From JACCRE01 sp049790855 (GTDB lineage Bacteria; Planctomycetota; Planctomycetia; Planctomycetales; Planctomycetaceae), in assembly GCA_049790855.1 (NCBI GenBank), contig JBAQZJ010000058.1, positions 1-17,097 on the forward strand: a stretch of 17,097 bases of DNA. The letters run 5' to 3'. This document shows positions 1 to 8,417 of the stretch, piece after piece. The notes below the pieces were generated by a model. That model worked only from the letters and a program-made list of their open reading frames with translations, was not told where the DNA came from and did not search any database. A program made the translations under genes and the position numbers. Numbering within the stretch: position 1 is the stretch's first letter; each line of letters starts with the position of its first letter.

Positions 1-1979
1 TCGATGAGCCGGCGACGGTAGGCGACGGTCGACCCGCCCCACGACTGAAGCAACTCGGTCAACCGCGGCGGGCGCCCTTCTTCGGCCGCGGCGGCCCGCT
101 CGGTGCGGAGGGCCCGCGCATGCGCCAGGAACTCCTCGGCGACTTCCCGTTCTTCACCCTTCCACAGGTCTGCCAGCGCCTCCCCGCTGTGCTGTTCGGC
201 GAGTTCCTCGTAGCGGCAGAGGAACTTTTCGACTTGCACGGGGTAATAGGCGAGCGACTCGGTCGCCGTGTCGATCGCCGTCAGTCCGCCGCCGATGACG
301 ACGATCGGCATCCGCACCTGCAGATTGGCGAGCGACTGTGATTTTGCAGCCCCGGTGAGCTGCAGGGCCATCAGGAAGTCGGACGCCTGGCGAACGCCGC
401 GGGCCAGGCCGTTCTTCATCGACACGACCGTCGGTCGTCCGGCACCCATGCACAGGGCGATGTGATCGAAACCCATCTCGAAGGCGCCGTCGACCGTCAG
501 CGTCCCGCCGAAGCGGATGCCGCCGAACATCGTGAACTCGCGGCGGCGTTCGAGCAGCAGACGGATCACCTTGAGAAAGTTCTTGTTCCAGCGAACGGTG
601 ATGCCGTACTCGGCGACGCCGCCGAAACCGGCCATGACCCGTTCGTCGAGTCCTTCGAAGATATCACCGATGTCCTGCAACGGCTCGAAGGGGCGGCGGC
701 GGCCGAGAGGATCGACCCCCGACAGCCGTTCGGCCAGCGGTTCGATTTTCAAACCGTCGACCGCGACGACCGTGTGACCGTCGTTCATCAGATGATGCGC
801 GAGCGTGAATCCGGCCGGTCCCAGGCCGACGACGAGCACTTTCTTGCCGGTCGGAGGCAGCGGCAGCGGCCTCGCGAAGTGGAGGGGATTCCAGCGAGTC
901 AGCAGGCTGTAGATCTCGAAGCCCCAAGGCAGTTCGAGCACGTCCTTCAGGGTTCGCGTTTCGATCTGCGGAACATCGACCGGCTCCTGCTTCTGATAGA
1001 TGCACGACTTCATGCAGTCGTTGCAGATGCGGTGCCCCGTGCCGGCGGTCATGGGGTTGTCGACCGTCACGACGGCGAGCGCCGCGATCGGGTTCCCCTG
1101 GCCCTTCAACTCGTTCATCTCGGAGATCTTCTCTCCAAGAGGACAGCCGGCCAGCGGAACGCCGAAGACGCTCGACTGATAGTTGCCCGACTTGTCGCGC
1201 AGCCCCGTCGAGCAACTGTCTTTGCCCTGGTGATGGCATTTGACGCAGTACCCCGCCTGGTCGAGCGCCCCGGCGAGATCGGTGCCGGCGTCGGTCAGAT
1301 GAAAACCGGCCCGCCGCCGCCAGTCTTCAGGGTCGAGCGACAGTTGGACCGTGTCGTGCAGCCGCGATTCGACGACCGGCACGAGACGGACCATGTCCAG
1401 TTTGCGTGGAATGTTGAACACGGCGCTGTGGCGATGCTTCCGGCGGCCTTCCGGAGCCAACGCGGCCCAGACGGCGTACTCGGCGGCCAATTCGAGCTGC
1501 CGGGGGTGATCGGCTTCGCGTTCGAGCCAGCCGGCGACGTGCTCGGCGAAGTTTCGCTCGGTGAGAGGTCCGCCCAGCAGCGTTTCGAGCTCCGCGGTGA
1601 TCGACGCCGCGTCGATCGCCATCGCGTCTTCGACCGTGCGGCCTTTCGCCTTCCGCATGACGAACTTCCGTTTGACGGCATGCAGCGGCGCGAGTGCCGC
1701 ATGGCGGGCCTGCAAGTCCCGCAGGGCCGGCTCGATGCCGAACAACTCGCCAAGAAAGTCTTCGAGATAAGGCGCCAGATCGACGATCAGTTCCGACGCC
1801 TGTTTCGCCGGCAGGGCGGTCGGCTCCTGGCGGGCCGCCAGCAATCGCGCGTGCAACTCCGGCGACCGGTCGAGCAGCCGTTCGCCGAAGATCGCGTCAA
1901 GCCGGACCAGGCCGTCCCGCTGATAGAGATCCTCGAAGGCGAATCCGAACCGCAATGAAATCGAACGTGCGTCTTGCAT
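1..1979 (-). CDS. Large FAD/NAD(P)-dependent oxidoreductase, glutamate synthase small subunit-like (C-terminus beyond window)
   Basis: An open minus-strand frame of 659 codons has no stop before the left edge, so the gene is incomplete at its 3' end. About 240 N-terminal residues match nothing I recognise. An iron-sulfur type segment follows: Cys245-x2-Cys248-x7-Cys256, Cys279 (AGCPLGEK), and Cys319-x2-Cys322-x3-Cys326. Seven cysteines in such spacing recall the two [4Fe-4S] clusters of the GltD/dihydropyrimidine dehydrogenase family. A first dinucleotide-binding loop, VVGLGPAG, lies near 383-390 (FAD) and a second, VVIGGGLTAID, near 560-570 (probably NADPH). By family knowledge it would pass electrons from NAD(P)H through FAD to the clusters; the substrate is unknown. 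In GltD the cysteine motifs lie close to the N-terminus, so the extension is unusual. The start is taken at the ATG at 1979, with a weak AGG 5 bases upstream; an in-frame ATG at 1991 (MTGAMQDA) is equally possible. The gene lies 276 bp downstream of the dehydrogenase gene. Confidence 0.85.
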   Translation of the reverse strand, partial: MQDARSISLRFGFAFEDLYQRDGLVRLDAIFGERLLDRSPELHARLLAARQEPTALPAKQASELIVDLAPYLEDFLGELFGIEPALRDLQARHAALAPLHAVKRKFVMRKAKGRTVEDAMAIDAASITAELETLLGGPLTERNFAEHVAGWLEREADHPRQLELAAEYAVWAALAPEGRRKHRHSAVFNIPRKLDMVRLVPVVESRLHDTVQLSLDPEDWRRRAGFHLTDAGTDLAGALDQAGYCVKCHHQGKDSCSTGLRDKSGNYQSSVFGVPLAGCPLGEKISEMNELKGQGNPIAALAVVTVDNPMTAGTGHRICNDCMKSCIYQKQEPVDVPQIETRTLKDVLELPWGFEIYSLLTRWNPLHFARPLPLPPTGKKVLVVGLGPAGFTLAHHLMNDGHTVVAVDGLKIEPLAERLSGVDPLGRRRPFEPLQDIGDIFEGLDERVMAGFGGVAEYGITVRWNKNFLKVIRLLLERRREFTMFGGIRFGGTLTVDGAFEMGFDHIALCMGAGRPTVVSMKNGLARGVRQASDFLMALQLTGAAKSQSLANLQVRMPIVVIGGGLTAIDTATESLAYYPVQVEKFLCRYEELAEQHSGEALADLWKGEEREVAEEFLAHARALRTERAAAAEEGRPPRLTELLQSWGGSTVAYRRRLI

Positions 1980-2074
1980 GGCACCTGTCATGACGTCGAA
2001 CGCCGAAATCGGAAGATTCGCAGCGGTCAAGCCGGAAGAACCTTGGTTCTGCCCGCCGGCATCGGAGGACGGGC

Positions 2075-2124
2075 ACGGGACCGTTCCCCTGCCGTCGCGT
2101 CAGACAGAAGCCGAACGGGACCGT
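2075..2124. promoter_or_regulatory. Two identical palindromic 10-mers 40 bp apart (candidate operator)
   Basis: ACGGGACCGT occurs at 2075-2084 and again at 2115-2124, a repeat distance of exactly 40 bp. Each copy is an inverted repeat (ACGG-GA-CCGT). They lie in the non-coding gap upstream of the large oxidoreductase gene, roughly 85-145 bases before its possible starts. Four near-helical turns between two dyads would suit a repressor or activator binding two sites on one DNA face. This is inference from position and symmetry; I recognise no known regulator motif, and no clear -35/-10 pair was found in the gap. Confidence 0.35.
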
Positions 2125-2255
2125 ATTCAAGGTAAGTCTAGGCATCTTGGACGATTTGCGAATAGACCTCTTGGCAAACCGGTAAATTGACGCGGCCTGC
2201 AATCCGCGTGCAAACGGCTTTCGCCCGCTCGAAATCGACGAAACAAACGGCGGCC

Positions 2256-3278
2256 TTACCGCCCGGCGTCGAGAACGACCCGGTAGCGGGCTTTGCCGGC
2301 AGCGAGATGGTCGAGTGCCGCATTGACGTCGCTCATCGCAAAATGCTCGACCTGCGGCGCAATCGAATGACGTGCGGCGAAGTCGAGCATCGTCGCGATC
2401 GCCGCCGGGCCGCCCGTCGGCGATCCGGAAACGCATTTCCGCCCCACGATGAGATCGAACGCCGCGACCGGAATCGGTTCGAGCACCGCTCCGACGACAT
2501 GCATGCGACCGTCGGGCTTCAAGGTGTTCATCATCAACGCCCAGTCGAGCGGCGCGTTGACGGTCACCAGCAACAAATCGAGCGAACCGGCCGCGTTAGC
2601 AAGCGCCTGGCGATCGCGACTGGAGACGACCCGGTGGGCACCGAACCCGCGGGCTTCGTCGGCCTTGGAGTCGTTCGATGTGAACGCCGTCACTTCGCAG
2701 CCCCAGGCTTTCGCGAACTTGAGGCCCATGTGGCCCAGCCCGCCGATGCCCACGACGCCGACCCGGTCGGTCGGCCGGATGCCGCACGTCAGCAGCGGAT
2801 CGAAGACGGTAATCCCGCCGCAGAGCAGCGGGCCGGCCGAGGTGACGTCGAGCAAGTCGGGCAGGGGAATCGCCCAGATCCAGTGCGATCGCATCCGGTC
2901 GGCAAAACCGCCGCGATGACCGATGATGGTCGGAACGGCATTGGCGCAGAGGTTGTTCTCGCCCCGCAGGCACTGTGCGCAATGCAGGCAACTGCCGGAG
3001 TTCCAGCCCACGCCCACCCGCTGGCCGATCGACAAACCTTTCGCCCGCTCACCCAGGGCAACGACCCGGCCGACCGCTTCGTGGCCTGCCACGACCGGGT
3101 ACTCGGCGTTACCCCACTCGTTCGTCAGCACCGACAGATCGGAATGACACAGCCCACAGTATTCCACGGCGATCTCGACGTTCTCCGGGTCGAGAGGGCC
3201 GGGGTCGTACCCGTAAGGCTCGAGCGGCTGATTCGGGCCGTGGCAGGCCCAGGCACGAATCTCGTTCGAAGACGTCAT
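2256..3278 (-). CDS. Zinc-dependent alcohol/aldehyde dehydrogenase (cinnamyl-alcohol dehydrogenase/YahK type)
   Basis: This 340-residue medium-chain dehydrogenase interconverts alcohols and aldehydes with NAD(P)H in the cytoplasm. Catalytic zinc ligands are visible as Cys41 (GLCHSD), His66-Glu67 (AGHEAVG) and Cys153. The structural zinc site is Cys97-x2-Cys100-x2-Cys103-x7-Cys111. The Rossmann loop GIGGLGHMG spans 177-185. The stretch after the second Rossmann strand (TSNDSK, 200-205) has small polar residues rather than an acidic one, as in the NADPH-using CAD/YahK branch, so broad aldehyde reduction is the likeliest role. Length is normal for the family. The ATG at 3278 starts the family's usual N-terminus; no clear Shine-Dalgarno sequence is seen. 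The gene starts 51 bp after the WrbA stop on the same strand, so the two are probably co-transcribed. The physiological substrate cannot be told. Confidence 0.93.
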   Translation of the reverse strand: MTSSNEIRAWACHGPNQPLEPYGYDPGPLDPENVEIAVEYCGLCHSDLSVLTNEWGNAEYPVVAGHEAVGRVVALGERAKGLSIGQRVGVGWNSGSCLHCAQCLRGENNLCANAVPTIIGHRGGFADRMRSHWIWAIPLPDLLDVTSAGPLLCGGITVFDPLLTCGIRPTDRVGVVGIGGLGHMGLKFAKAWGCEVTAFTSNDSKADEARGFGAHRVVSSRDRQALANAAGSLDLLLVTVNAPLDWALMMNTLKPDGRMHVVGAVLEPIPVAAFDLIVGRKCVSGSPTGGPAAIATMLDFAARHSIAPQVEHFAMSDVNAALDHLAAGKARYRVVLDAGR

Positions 3279-3329
3279 GCGGCGGTGTTCTTTTGCGAGG
3301 ACGATCGTTTTCGGTGACGGAGAACGCGT

Positions 3330-3932
3330 TCAACCGAACAGTTTGGTCGCGATTTCGGCGACATGGCGTCCCTGAAACGCCGCACCGGCGAGTTCATTCT
3401 CGCTCGGCATTCGCTCGCCCTTGCCACCGGCGATCGTGGTCGCTCCGTAAGGCGAGCCGCCTGTGATCTCGTCCATGCGGGTCTGGCCGGCAAACGAATA
3501 CGGCAGGCCGACGATGATCATGCCCTGGTGCAGCAGCGTCGTATGGAAGCTGGTGAGCGTCGTCTCTTGGCCGCCATGCTGCGAGCCGGTCGATGTGAAG
3601 ACCGAGCCGACCTTGCCGATCAACGAGCCTTTCACCCACAGGTTTCCCGTCCGGTCCAAGAAGTTCCGCATCTGGCCGGCCATGTTCCCGAATCGCGTCG
3701 GCGTGCCGAAAATGACCGCGTCGTAGTCGGGGAGTTCGTCGGGGTCGGCGATCGGGGCCGCCTGATCGAGTTTCATGCCGGCTTTGCGGGCCGCCTCTTC
3801 GGCCATCACCTCGGGAACCCGTTTGAGGACGACCTCGGTGCCGGCGACCGCGCGTGCCCCTTCCGCGACCGCCTCCGCCATCCGCTCGACGTGCCCGTAG
3901 CTGCTGTAGTAGAGAACGAGAACGCGCGCCAT
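3330..3932 (-). CDS. wrbA: NAD(P)H:quinone oxidoreductase, WrbA family
   Basis: This 200-residue flavodoxin-like protein (E. coli WrbA has 198) reduces quinones by two electrons using FMN, limiting semiquinone and oxidative stress. The N-terminal LVLYYSSYGHVERMA (5-19) is the FMN phosphate-binding loop. GTPTRFGNMAGQMRNFLD (about 76-93) and TSTGSQHGGQETTL (about 112-125) are the other signature segments of WrbA, which distinguish it from ordinary flavodoxins. The C-terminal GGSPYGATTIAGG is also diagnostic. No signal peptide is present, so it is cytosolic. The start at 3932 is supported by a GAGGTG ribosome-binding site five bases upstream. The gene is probably the first of a two-gene operon with the zinc dehydrogenase downstream and is transcribed divergently from the DUF1592 gene across 280 bp. 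Confidence 0.96.
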   Translation of the reverse strand: MARVLVLYYSSYGHVERMAEAVAEGARAVAGTEVVLKRVPEVMAEEAARKAGMKLDQAAPIADPDELPDYDAVIFGTPTRFGNMAGQMRNFLDRTGNLWVKGSLIGKVGSVFTSTGSQHGGQETTLTSFHTTLLHQGMIIVGLPYSFAGQTRMDEITGGSPYGATTIAGGKGERMPSENELAGAAFQGRHVAEIATKLFG

Positions 3933-3937
3933 GGAAG

Positions 3938-3943
3938 CACCTC
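3938..3943 (-). promoter_or_regulatory. Ribosome-binding site of wrbA
   Basis: On the minus strand GAGGTG ends five bases before the ATG at 3932. It fixes the start and is one of the few clear Shine-Dalgarno sequences in this window. Confidence 0.6.
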
Positions 3944-4067
3944 GTGGGATCAGTCAGGGGCGATTGTCCATTCGCAATGGTTGGATCTTACACGCATTGG
4001 ATCTGTTTTTCTTGAGTGAATCGTCGGCCGGCGCCTCAGCCCAGCTCCACGCTGACATCAGCACCAT

Positions 4068-4096
4068 TTGATGGAAGACCGGCTGGAGGTTACAAT
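4068..4096 (+). promoter_or_regulatory. Sigma-70-like promoter for the DUF1592-DUF1552 unit
   Basis: TTGATG at 4068-4073 and TACAAT at 4091-4096 are separated by exactly 17 bp, matching the consensus at four and five of six positions. Transcription would begin near 4103 and give a leader of about 110 bases before the ATG at 4213. The pair lies in the gap between wrbA and the DUF1592 gene, in an AT-richer patch. Planctomycete promoters are poorly characterised, so this is a consensus-based call. Confidence 0.5.
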
Positions 4097-4203
4097 CATT
4101 ACCTATGCCGAGTTCGCTGTTTCGACAGGCCGAACTCCAATGCCCTGCCGCCGACGCCCACCCCATTTGTCTCGATGGTCGCCCGATCATCGCGGCAATC
4201 CAC

Positions 4204-4207
4204 GGAG
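4204..4207 (+). promoter_or_regulatory. Ribosome-binding site selecting the ATG at 4213
   Basis: GGAG ends five bases before the ATG at 4213. It supports this start over the upstream in-frame ATG at 4105, which would lie almost at the predicted transcription start and would place 36 non-signal residues before the signal peptide. Confidence 0.5.
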
Positions 4208-4212
4208 TCTTC

Positions 4213-7200
4213 ATGCGGATCACGGTCGCAGTTCTTGTCGCGTCTCTGTCGGCATCGGTGAACTGTGTCTGCGGAGCGGATCCGTTCCCGGCATTGGCCG
4301 AACAATACGCGGCGGACGCCCGTCCTGTCCTGGAGCGCTATTGCGTCGATTGCCATGCGGCAGCGGAACCGGCGGGCGAACTCGATCTGGAAGGCTTCGC
4401 GACGCTCGACGATGTGCGACGCAAGGCCGCCGCCTGGGTCAAGGTGGCGGAAATGCTCGACGACGGGCAGATGCCGCCCGAGGACGCCGAACAACCGACG
4501 CCCGCCGAACGGGCACGACTTCGCACATGGGTCGAGCGATATCTGGACGCCGAAGCGCGGGCCTCGGCCGGCGATCCGGGACCGGTGCCGCTGCGACGGC
4601 TCTCGAATGCCGAGTACGGTTACACGATTCGCGATCTGACCGGCGTCGAACTCGACCCGGCCCGCGAGTTCCCTGCGGACGGCGCGGCGGGAGAGGGCTT
4701 CACGAATGCCTCGAGTGCGCTTGTGATGTCGCCGGCGTTGCTGTCGAAGTATTTCGACGCCGGAAAAGAGATCGCACGACATGCCGTGCTGCTTCCCGAC
4801 GGTTTCCGTTTCACAGCCGCGACGACGCGGCGCGACCGGACCGAAGTGCTGCTCACCGATATTCGTGAACTATATGGCCGATACGCCGCAGCCGACGGCT
4901 CCACCGAGGTGAACCTGCAGGGAATCAAGTTCGCCACCAATGCGGGCGGACGACTTCCGGTCGAGCGATATCTGCTCGCATTGCTCGAAGAACGTGACGC
5001 CTTTGCCTCAGGAGACGCGACGATCGAGACGGTGGCAGCGGCTCGCCGTCTCAGCCCGCGCTACCTGGCATCGCTGCGCGACTTGCTGACCGACGGCAGT
5101 CCGTCGCCTCTGCTCGACCCGATTCGTACCCGCTGGCGAAAGGCCGGGCCGGAGGACGCTGCGTCAATCGCGGCCGAAATCACGACATGGCAGAAGTCAC
5201 TGGCGACGTTTCAGAACGTCGGTCATATGAGGCCCTGGGTCGTTCCCGTCGACCCGCTGACGTCCCGGCAGGAGATCCGGCAGAAGATCGAACCGACCGC
5301 GCATGACGAAGCCGTGTTACGACTGTTCGCGGGTGATGCCGGCAACGGGAACCACGGCGACTATGTCGTCTGGCAACAACCGCGATTCGTGGCACCCGGC
5401 CGGCCCGACCTGCTGTTGCGAGATGTTCGCGCATTAACGCGAGAACTCACCGTTCGCCGAGAGCAGATCTTTGGGGCGACCACGGCGGCGCTTGAAGTTG
5501 CGGCAGCCGCTCAGGCATCCGGGGACGGAATCAGCGTCGGGGAACTTGCGACGCGACATGACGTCGACGAAGAAACGCTGGAGGTCTGGTTCAACTGTCT
5601 GGGAATCGGAACCGACGCCGCGGCCGACCTGACTTACCTGACCGACCGGATCGAGCGTTCCGGCGATTACGATTTTGTGCAGGGCTGGTCGCAGGGCGAC
5701 CTTCCGAACGTCGTGGCGAACTCGTCCGACCGGCACGTTCGAATTCCCGGCAACATGAGGCCGCACGGCGTCGCCGTTCATCCGACACCCACGCACGCCG
5801 TAGCCGTCGGCTGGCAGAGTCCCGTTGCAGGTTCCATCGAGATCGACGGCGTCGTCACCCACGCGCACCCCGAGTGCGGCAACGGCGTGTCCTGGACGTT
5901 GGAACTGCGTCGCGGCGGATCACGCCGACGGCTGGCCTCCGGCACATCAGCAGGAGCAAATGCCGTGACGGTCGGGCCTGTCGAAAGCCTGAAGGTACGG
6001 ACGGGAGATCTCGTCGCGCTGCTGATCGGTCCCCGCGACGGGAATCATTCGTGCGACCTGACCGATGTCGAACTCACGATCAAGACCGGTGAGACTTCCT
6101 GGAATCTTTCGGCGGAGGTCTCGAACTCGATTCTGGCCGGGAATCCGCATGCCGACAGTCACGGCAATTCCGACGTCTGGCACTTTTTCACAGAACCGGT
6201 CGAACGCAGCAACCGGCTTCCCAGCCTGCCGGAAGGGTCACTGCTGGCCCGCTGGCAGGCTGCGGATACGACCGATGCGAAACGAGAACTGGGAGCTCAG
6301 TTGCAGCGGTTGCTGACGGAAGGTCCGCCGGCCGACCCGATGCATCCCGACGCCGTGCTGTACCGGCAGTTGCATTCTTTCGGAGGTCCGCTGCTCTCGC
6401 AGGTGAAGCTCACTCCGGCGGATCGCGACTCGTCGCCGCAAGCGGCAGAGCAGGATCAGTGGGGCGGCGATCCCGCCGCATTCGGTCGTCATCCCGACGG
6501 ATCGAAGATCGACGCGGCGAGTCTGTGCGTGCAGGCGCCGTCGATCGTTGAAATTCGCCTGCCGACGGACCTCGTCGCCGGCACCGAGTTCGTCGCGACG
6601 GGTGTCTTGCATGCCGAGACGGGTCAGGAAGGCAGTGTTCAATTACGGGCGTCGATTGACGACCCGCAACCGTTGGCCGACGAAGCGAAGCGGGCTTCAA
6701 AACTCCGGGCCGATCTGCCGGTGCTGGTCGAAACAGACAGCGATGCGAAACACGTGTTTGCGGCGAGCTTCAAAGAGTTCCGTCGGTGGTTTCCGATCGC
6801 ACTCTGTTACCCCAAGATCGTGCCGACCGACGAGGTCATCACACTGACCTTGTATCACCGCGAGGACGAGCCGCTCTCGCGGCTGATGTTGAGCGACGAC
6901 GAGCGGAATCGCCTTGACCGACTCTGGAACGAACTGCACTTCGTCAGCCACGATGCCCTGACGGTCGTCGACGCTTTCACACAACTACTGGAGTACGCGT
7001 CTCAGGACGGCGACCCAACAGTGTTCGAGCCGCTTCGCAAGCCGATCGAAGACCGGGCGGCGGCATTCCGGTCGGCCCTGCTCGAAGCCGAGCCGCGACA
7101 CATCAAAGCGCTTGTCGAATTCGCGGCGCGCGTCTACAGCCGCCCGCTGACGAGCGAAGAAGCCCAGGAACTACGAGACCTCTACCAGCGTTTGCGAAGC

Positions 7201-8355
7201 GAAGAGTTGCCGCACGACGAAGCGTTTCGACTGGTGCTCGCCCGGTTGTTCGTGTCGCCGGCGTTCCTGTATCGGCTTGAAACGGCTCCGCCCGGAACCG
7301 AGCCGGCACCGGTGTCTGATCAAGAACTCGCGAACCGGCTCAGTTACTTTCTCTGGTCGTCGCTGCCCGATGACGAACTGCAGAACGCCGCCGCCGCAGG
7401 GAAGTTTCATGCGCCCGACGACGTCGCGGCACAGGCTCGCCGAATGCTCGATGATGCACGCATCCGCCGGCTGGCGACCGAGTTCGCCTGCCAATGGCTG
7501 CAGATTTACGAGTTCGACACGCTCGACGAAAAGAGCGAACGTCACTTTCCCGAGTTCGCCTCTGTTCGCGACGAGATGTACGAAGAGCCGATCCGGTTCT
7601 TCACCGACCTGTTCCGACGGGACGGGTCGATCCTCGAAATTCTTGACGCGGATCATGCCGTTCTGAATGAAACCCTCGCGGCGCATTACGGCATCCCCGG
7701 CGTTGCCGGTGCCGAATGGCGGCGAGTCGACGATGTTCGCCAGTACGGTCGCGGCGGCGTCCTCGGTTTTGGCGCCACGCTCGCGAAACACTCGGGGGCC
7801 TCGCGTACCAGCCCGACGTTGCGCGGAGCCTGGATTTCCGACGTCCTGCTGGGCGAGAAGCTGCCGCCGCCACCGCCCGACATTCCCGAACTGCCCGACG
7901 AGGTTTCGACCGACGGGCTGACGGTGCGGGAACTCGTGGAACGACACAGTGCCGACCCGCGGTGTGCCGGCTGCCATGTGCGCGTCGATCCGTTCGGCTT
8001 CGCCCTCGAGAAGTTCGACTCGATCGGACGATTTCGCGAACAGGATTCCGCGGGACGGCCGATCGACACCCGCACGACGCTGCGCGACGGCTCCAAGATG
8101 GAGGGAATCGACGGCGTACGCAGCCATCTTCTGCATGATCGACGCGATGCCGTCGTCAAGCAGTTCTGCCGAAAGTTGCTGGGCTACGCGCTGGGCCGAA
8201 GCGTCCGCCTGTCGGACCAGCCGTTGATCGAAGAGATGCAGGAGCGTCTGAAAGAGCAAGACTACCGGTTTTCGGTCGCGGTCGAAACGATCGTTCGCAG
8301 CCGTCAATTCCGCGAGATCCGAGGCCGCGACCTAAAGGTCGCCGACGTGCCCTGA
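4213..8355 (+). CDS. Secreted planctomycete cytochrome-type protein with DUF1587, DUF1595, DUF1592, DUF1588 and DUF1585 domains
   Basis: This 1380-residue protein starts with a signal peptide (MRITVAVLVASLSASVNCVCGA, roughly 1-22, likely cut before Asp). A haem c motif Cys44-Val-Asp-Cys47-His48 follows (planctomycete cytochrome C type), then DUF1587 near 127-190 (LRRLSNAEYGYTIRDLTG). A region of about 770 residues follows, with a beta-sandwich-like stretch near 500-625 (HPTPTHAVAVGW, GNHSCDLTDVELTI) and no other clear family. Next come DUF1595 (about 966-1030), DUF1592 (about 1034-1165, LANRLSYFLWSSLPDDEL), DUF1588 (about 1178-1280) and DUF1585 (about 1308-1375). DUF1588 holds a second haem-like motif, Cys1251-Ala-Gly-Cys1254-His1255. 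The domain order is standard for the family, whose usual members are shorter; the long middle is the main difference. Function is unknown; periplasmic redox work on a polymer or sulfated substrate is only inferred. The DUF1552 gene follows after 62 bp, probably in the same transcript. Confidence 0.93.
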   Translation: MRITVAVLVASLSASVNCVCGADPFPALAEQYAADARPVLERYCVDCHAAAEPAGELDLEGFATLDDVRRKAAAWVKVAEMLDDGQMPPEDAEQPTPAERARLRTWVERYLDAEARASAGDPGPVPLRRLSNAEYGYTIRDLTGVELDPAREFPADGAAGEGFTNASSALVMSPALLSKYFDAGKEIARHAVLLPDGFRFTAATTRRDRTEVLLTDIRELYGRYAAADGSTEVNLQGIKFATNAGGRLPVERYLLALLEERDAFASGDATIETVAAARRLSPRYLASLRDLLTDGSPSPLLDPIRTRWRKAGPEDAASIAAEITTWQKSLATFQNVGHMRPWVVPVDPLTSRQEIRQKIEPTAHDEAVLRLFAGDAGNGNHGDYVVWQQPRFVAPGRPDLLLRDVRALTRELTVRREQIFGATTAALEVAAAAQASGDGISVGELATRHDVDEETLEVWFNCLGIGTDAAADLTYLTDRIERSGDYDFVQGWSQGDLPNVVANSSDRHVRIPGNMRPHGVAVHPTPTHAVAVGWQSPVAGSIEIDGVVTHAHPECGNGVSWTLELRRGGSRRRLASGTSAGANAVTVGPVESLKVRTGDLVALLIGPRDGNHSCDLTDVELTIKTGETSWNLSAEVSNSILAGNPHADSHGNSDVWHFFTEPVERSNRLPSLPEGSLLARWQAADTTDAKRELGAQLQRLLTEGPPADPMHPDAVLYRQLHSFGGPLLSQVKLTPADRDSSPQAAEQDQWGGDPAAFGRHPDGSKIDAASLCVQAPSIVEIRLPTDLVAGTEFVATGVLHAETGQEGSVQLRASIDDPQPLADEAKRASKLRADLPVLVETDSDAKHVFAASFKEFRRWFPIALCYPKIVPTDEVITLTLYHREDEPLSRLMLSDDERNRLDRLWNELHFVSHDALTVVDAFTQLLEYASQDGDPTVFEPLRKPIEDRAAAFRSALLEAEPRHIKALVEFAARVYSRPLTSEEAQELRDLYQRLRSEELPHDEAFRLVLARLFVSPAFLYRLETAPPGTEPAPVSDQELANRLSYFLWSSLPDDELQNAAAAGKFHAPDDVAAQARRMLDDARIRRLATEFACQWLQIYEFDTLDEKSERHFPEFASVRDEMYEEPIRFFTDLFRRDGSILEILDADHAVLNETLAAHYGIPGVAGAEWRRVDDVRQYGRGGVLGFGATLAKHSGASRTSPTLRGAWISDVLLGEKLPPPPPDIPELPDEVSTDGLTVRELVERHSADPRCAGCHVRVDPFGFALEKFDSIGRFREQDSAGRPIDTRTTLRDGSKMEGIDGVRSHLLHDRRDAVVKQFCRKLLGYALGRSVRLSDQPLIEEMQERLKEQDYRFSVAVETIVRSRQFREIRGRDLKVADVP

Positions 8356-8417
8356 ATTGTCCAAGCCGTCGCGATGCCACCGTCAAACAGCCACCATCCC
8401 GGAATTCGGAACAGGCC

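Noticed and set aside
462..1958. 498-codon plus-strand open frame
   Set aside because: It is antisense to the GltD-like gene, its translation is rich in Arg/Gln/Asp with no known motif, and the opposite strand encodes clear cofactor-binding motifs. It is a by-product of GC-rich codon use.
2187..3317. 376-codon plus-strand open frame
   Set aside because: It is antisense to the zinc dehydrogenase, whose zinc and nucleotide motifs are complete; the antisense product has no recognisable features.
3985..3990. TAAGAT as a -10 element for wrbA on the minus strand
   Set aside because: No acceptable -35 hexamer lies 16-18 bp upstream (AAGAAA at 17 bp).
7171..8307. 378-codon minus-strand open frame
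   Set aside because: It is antisense to the DUF1592/DUF1588/DUF1585 part of a well-supported gene.
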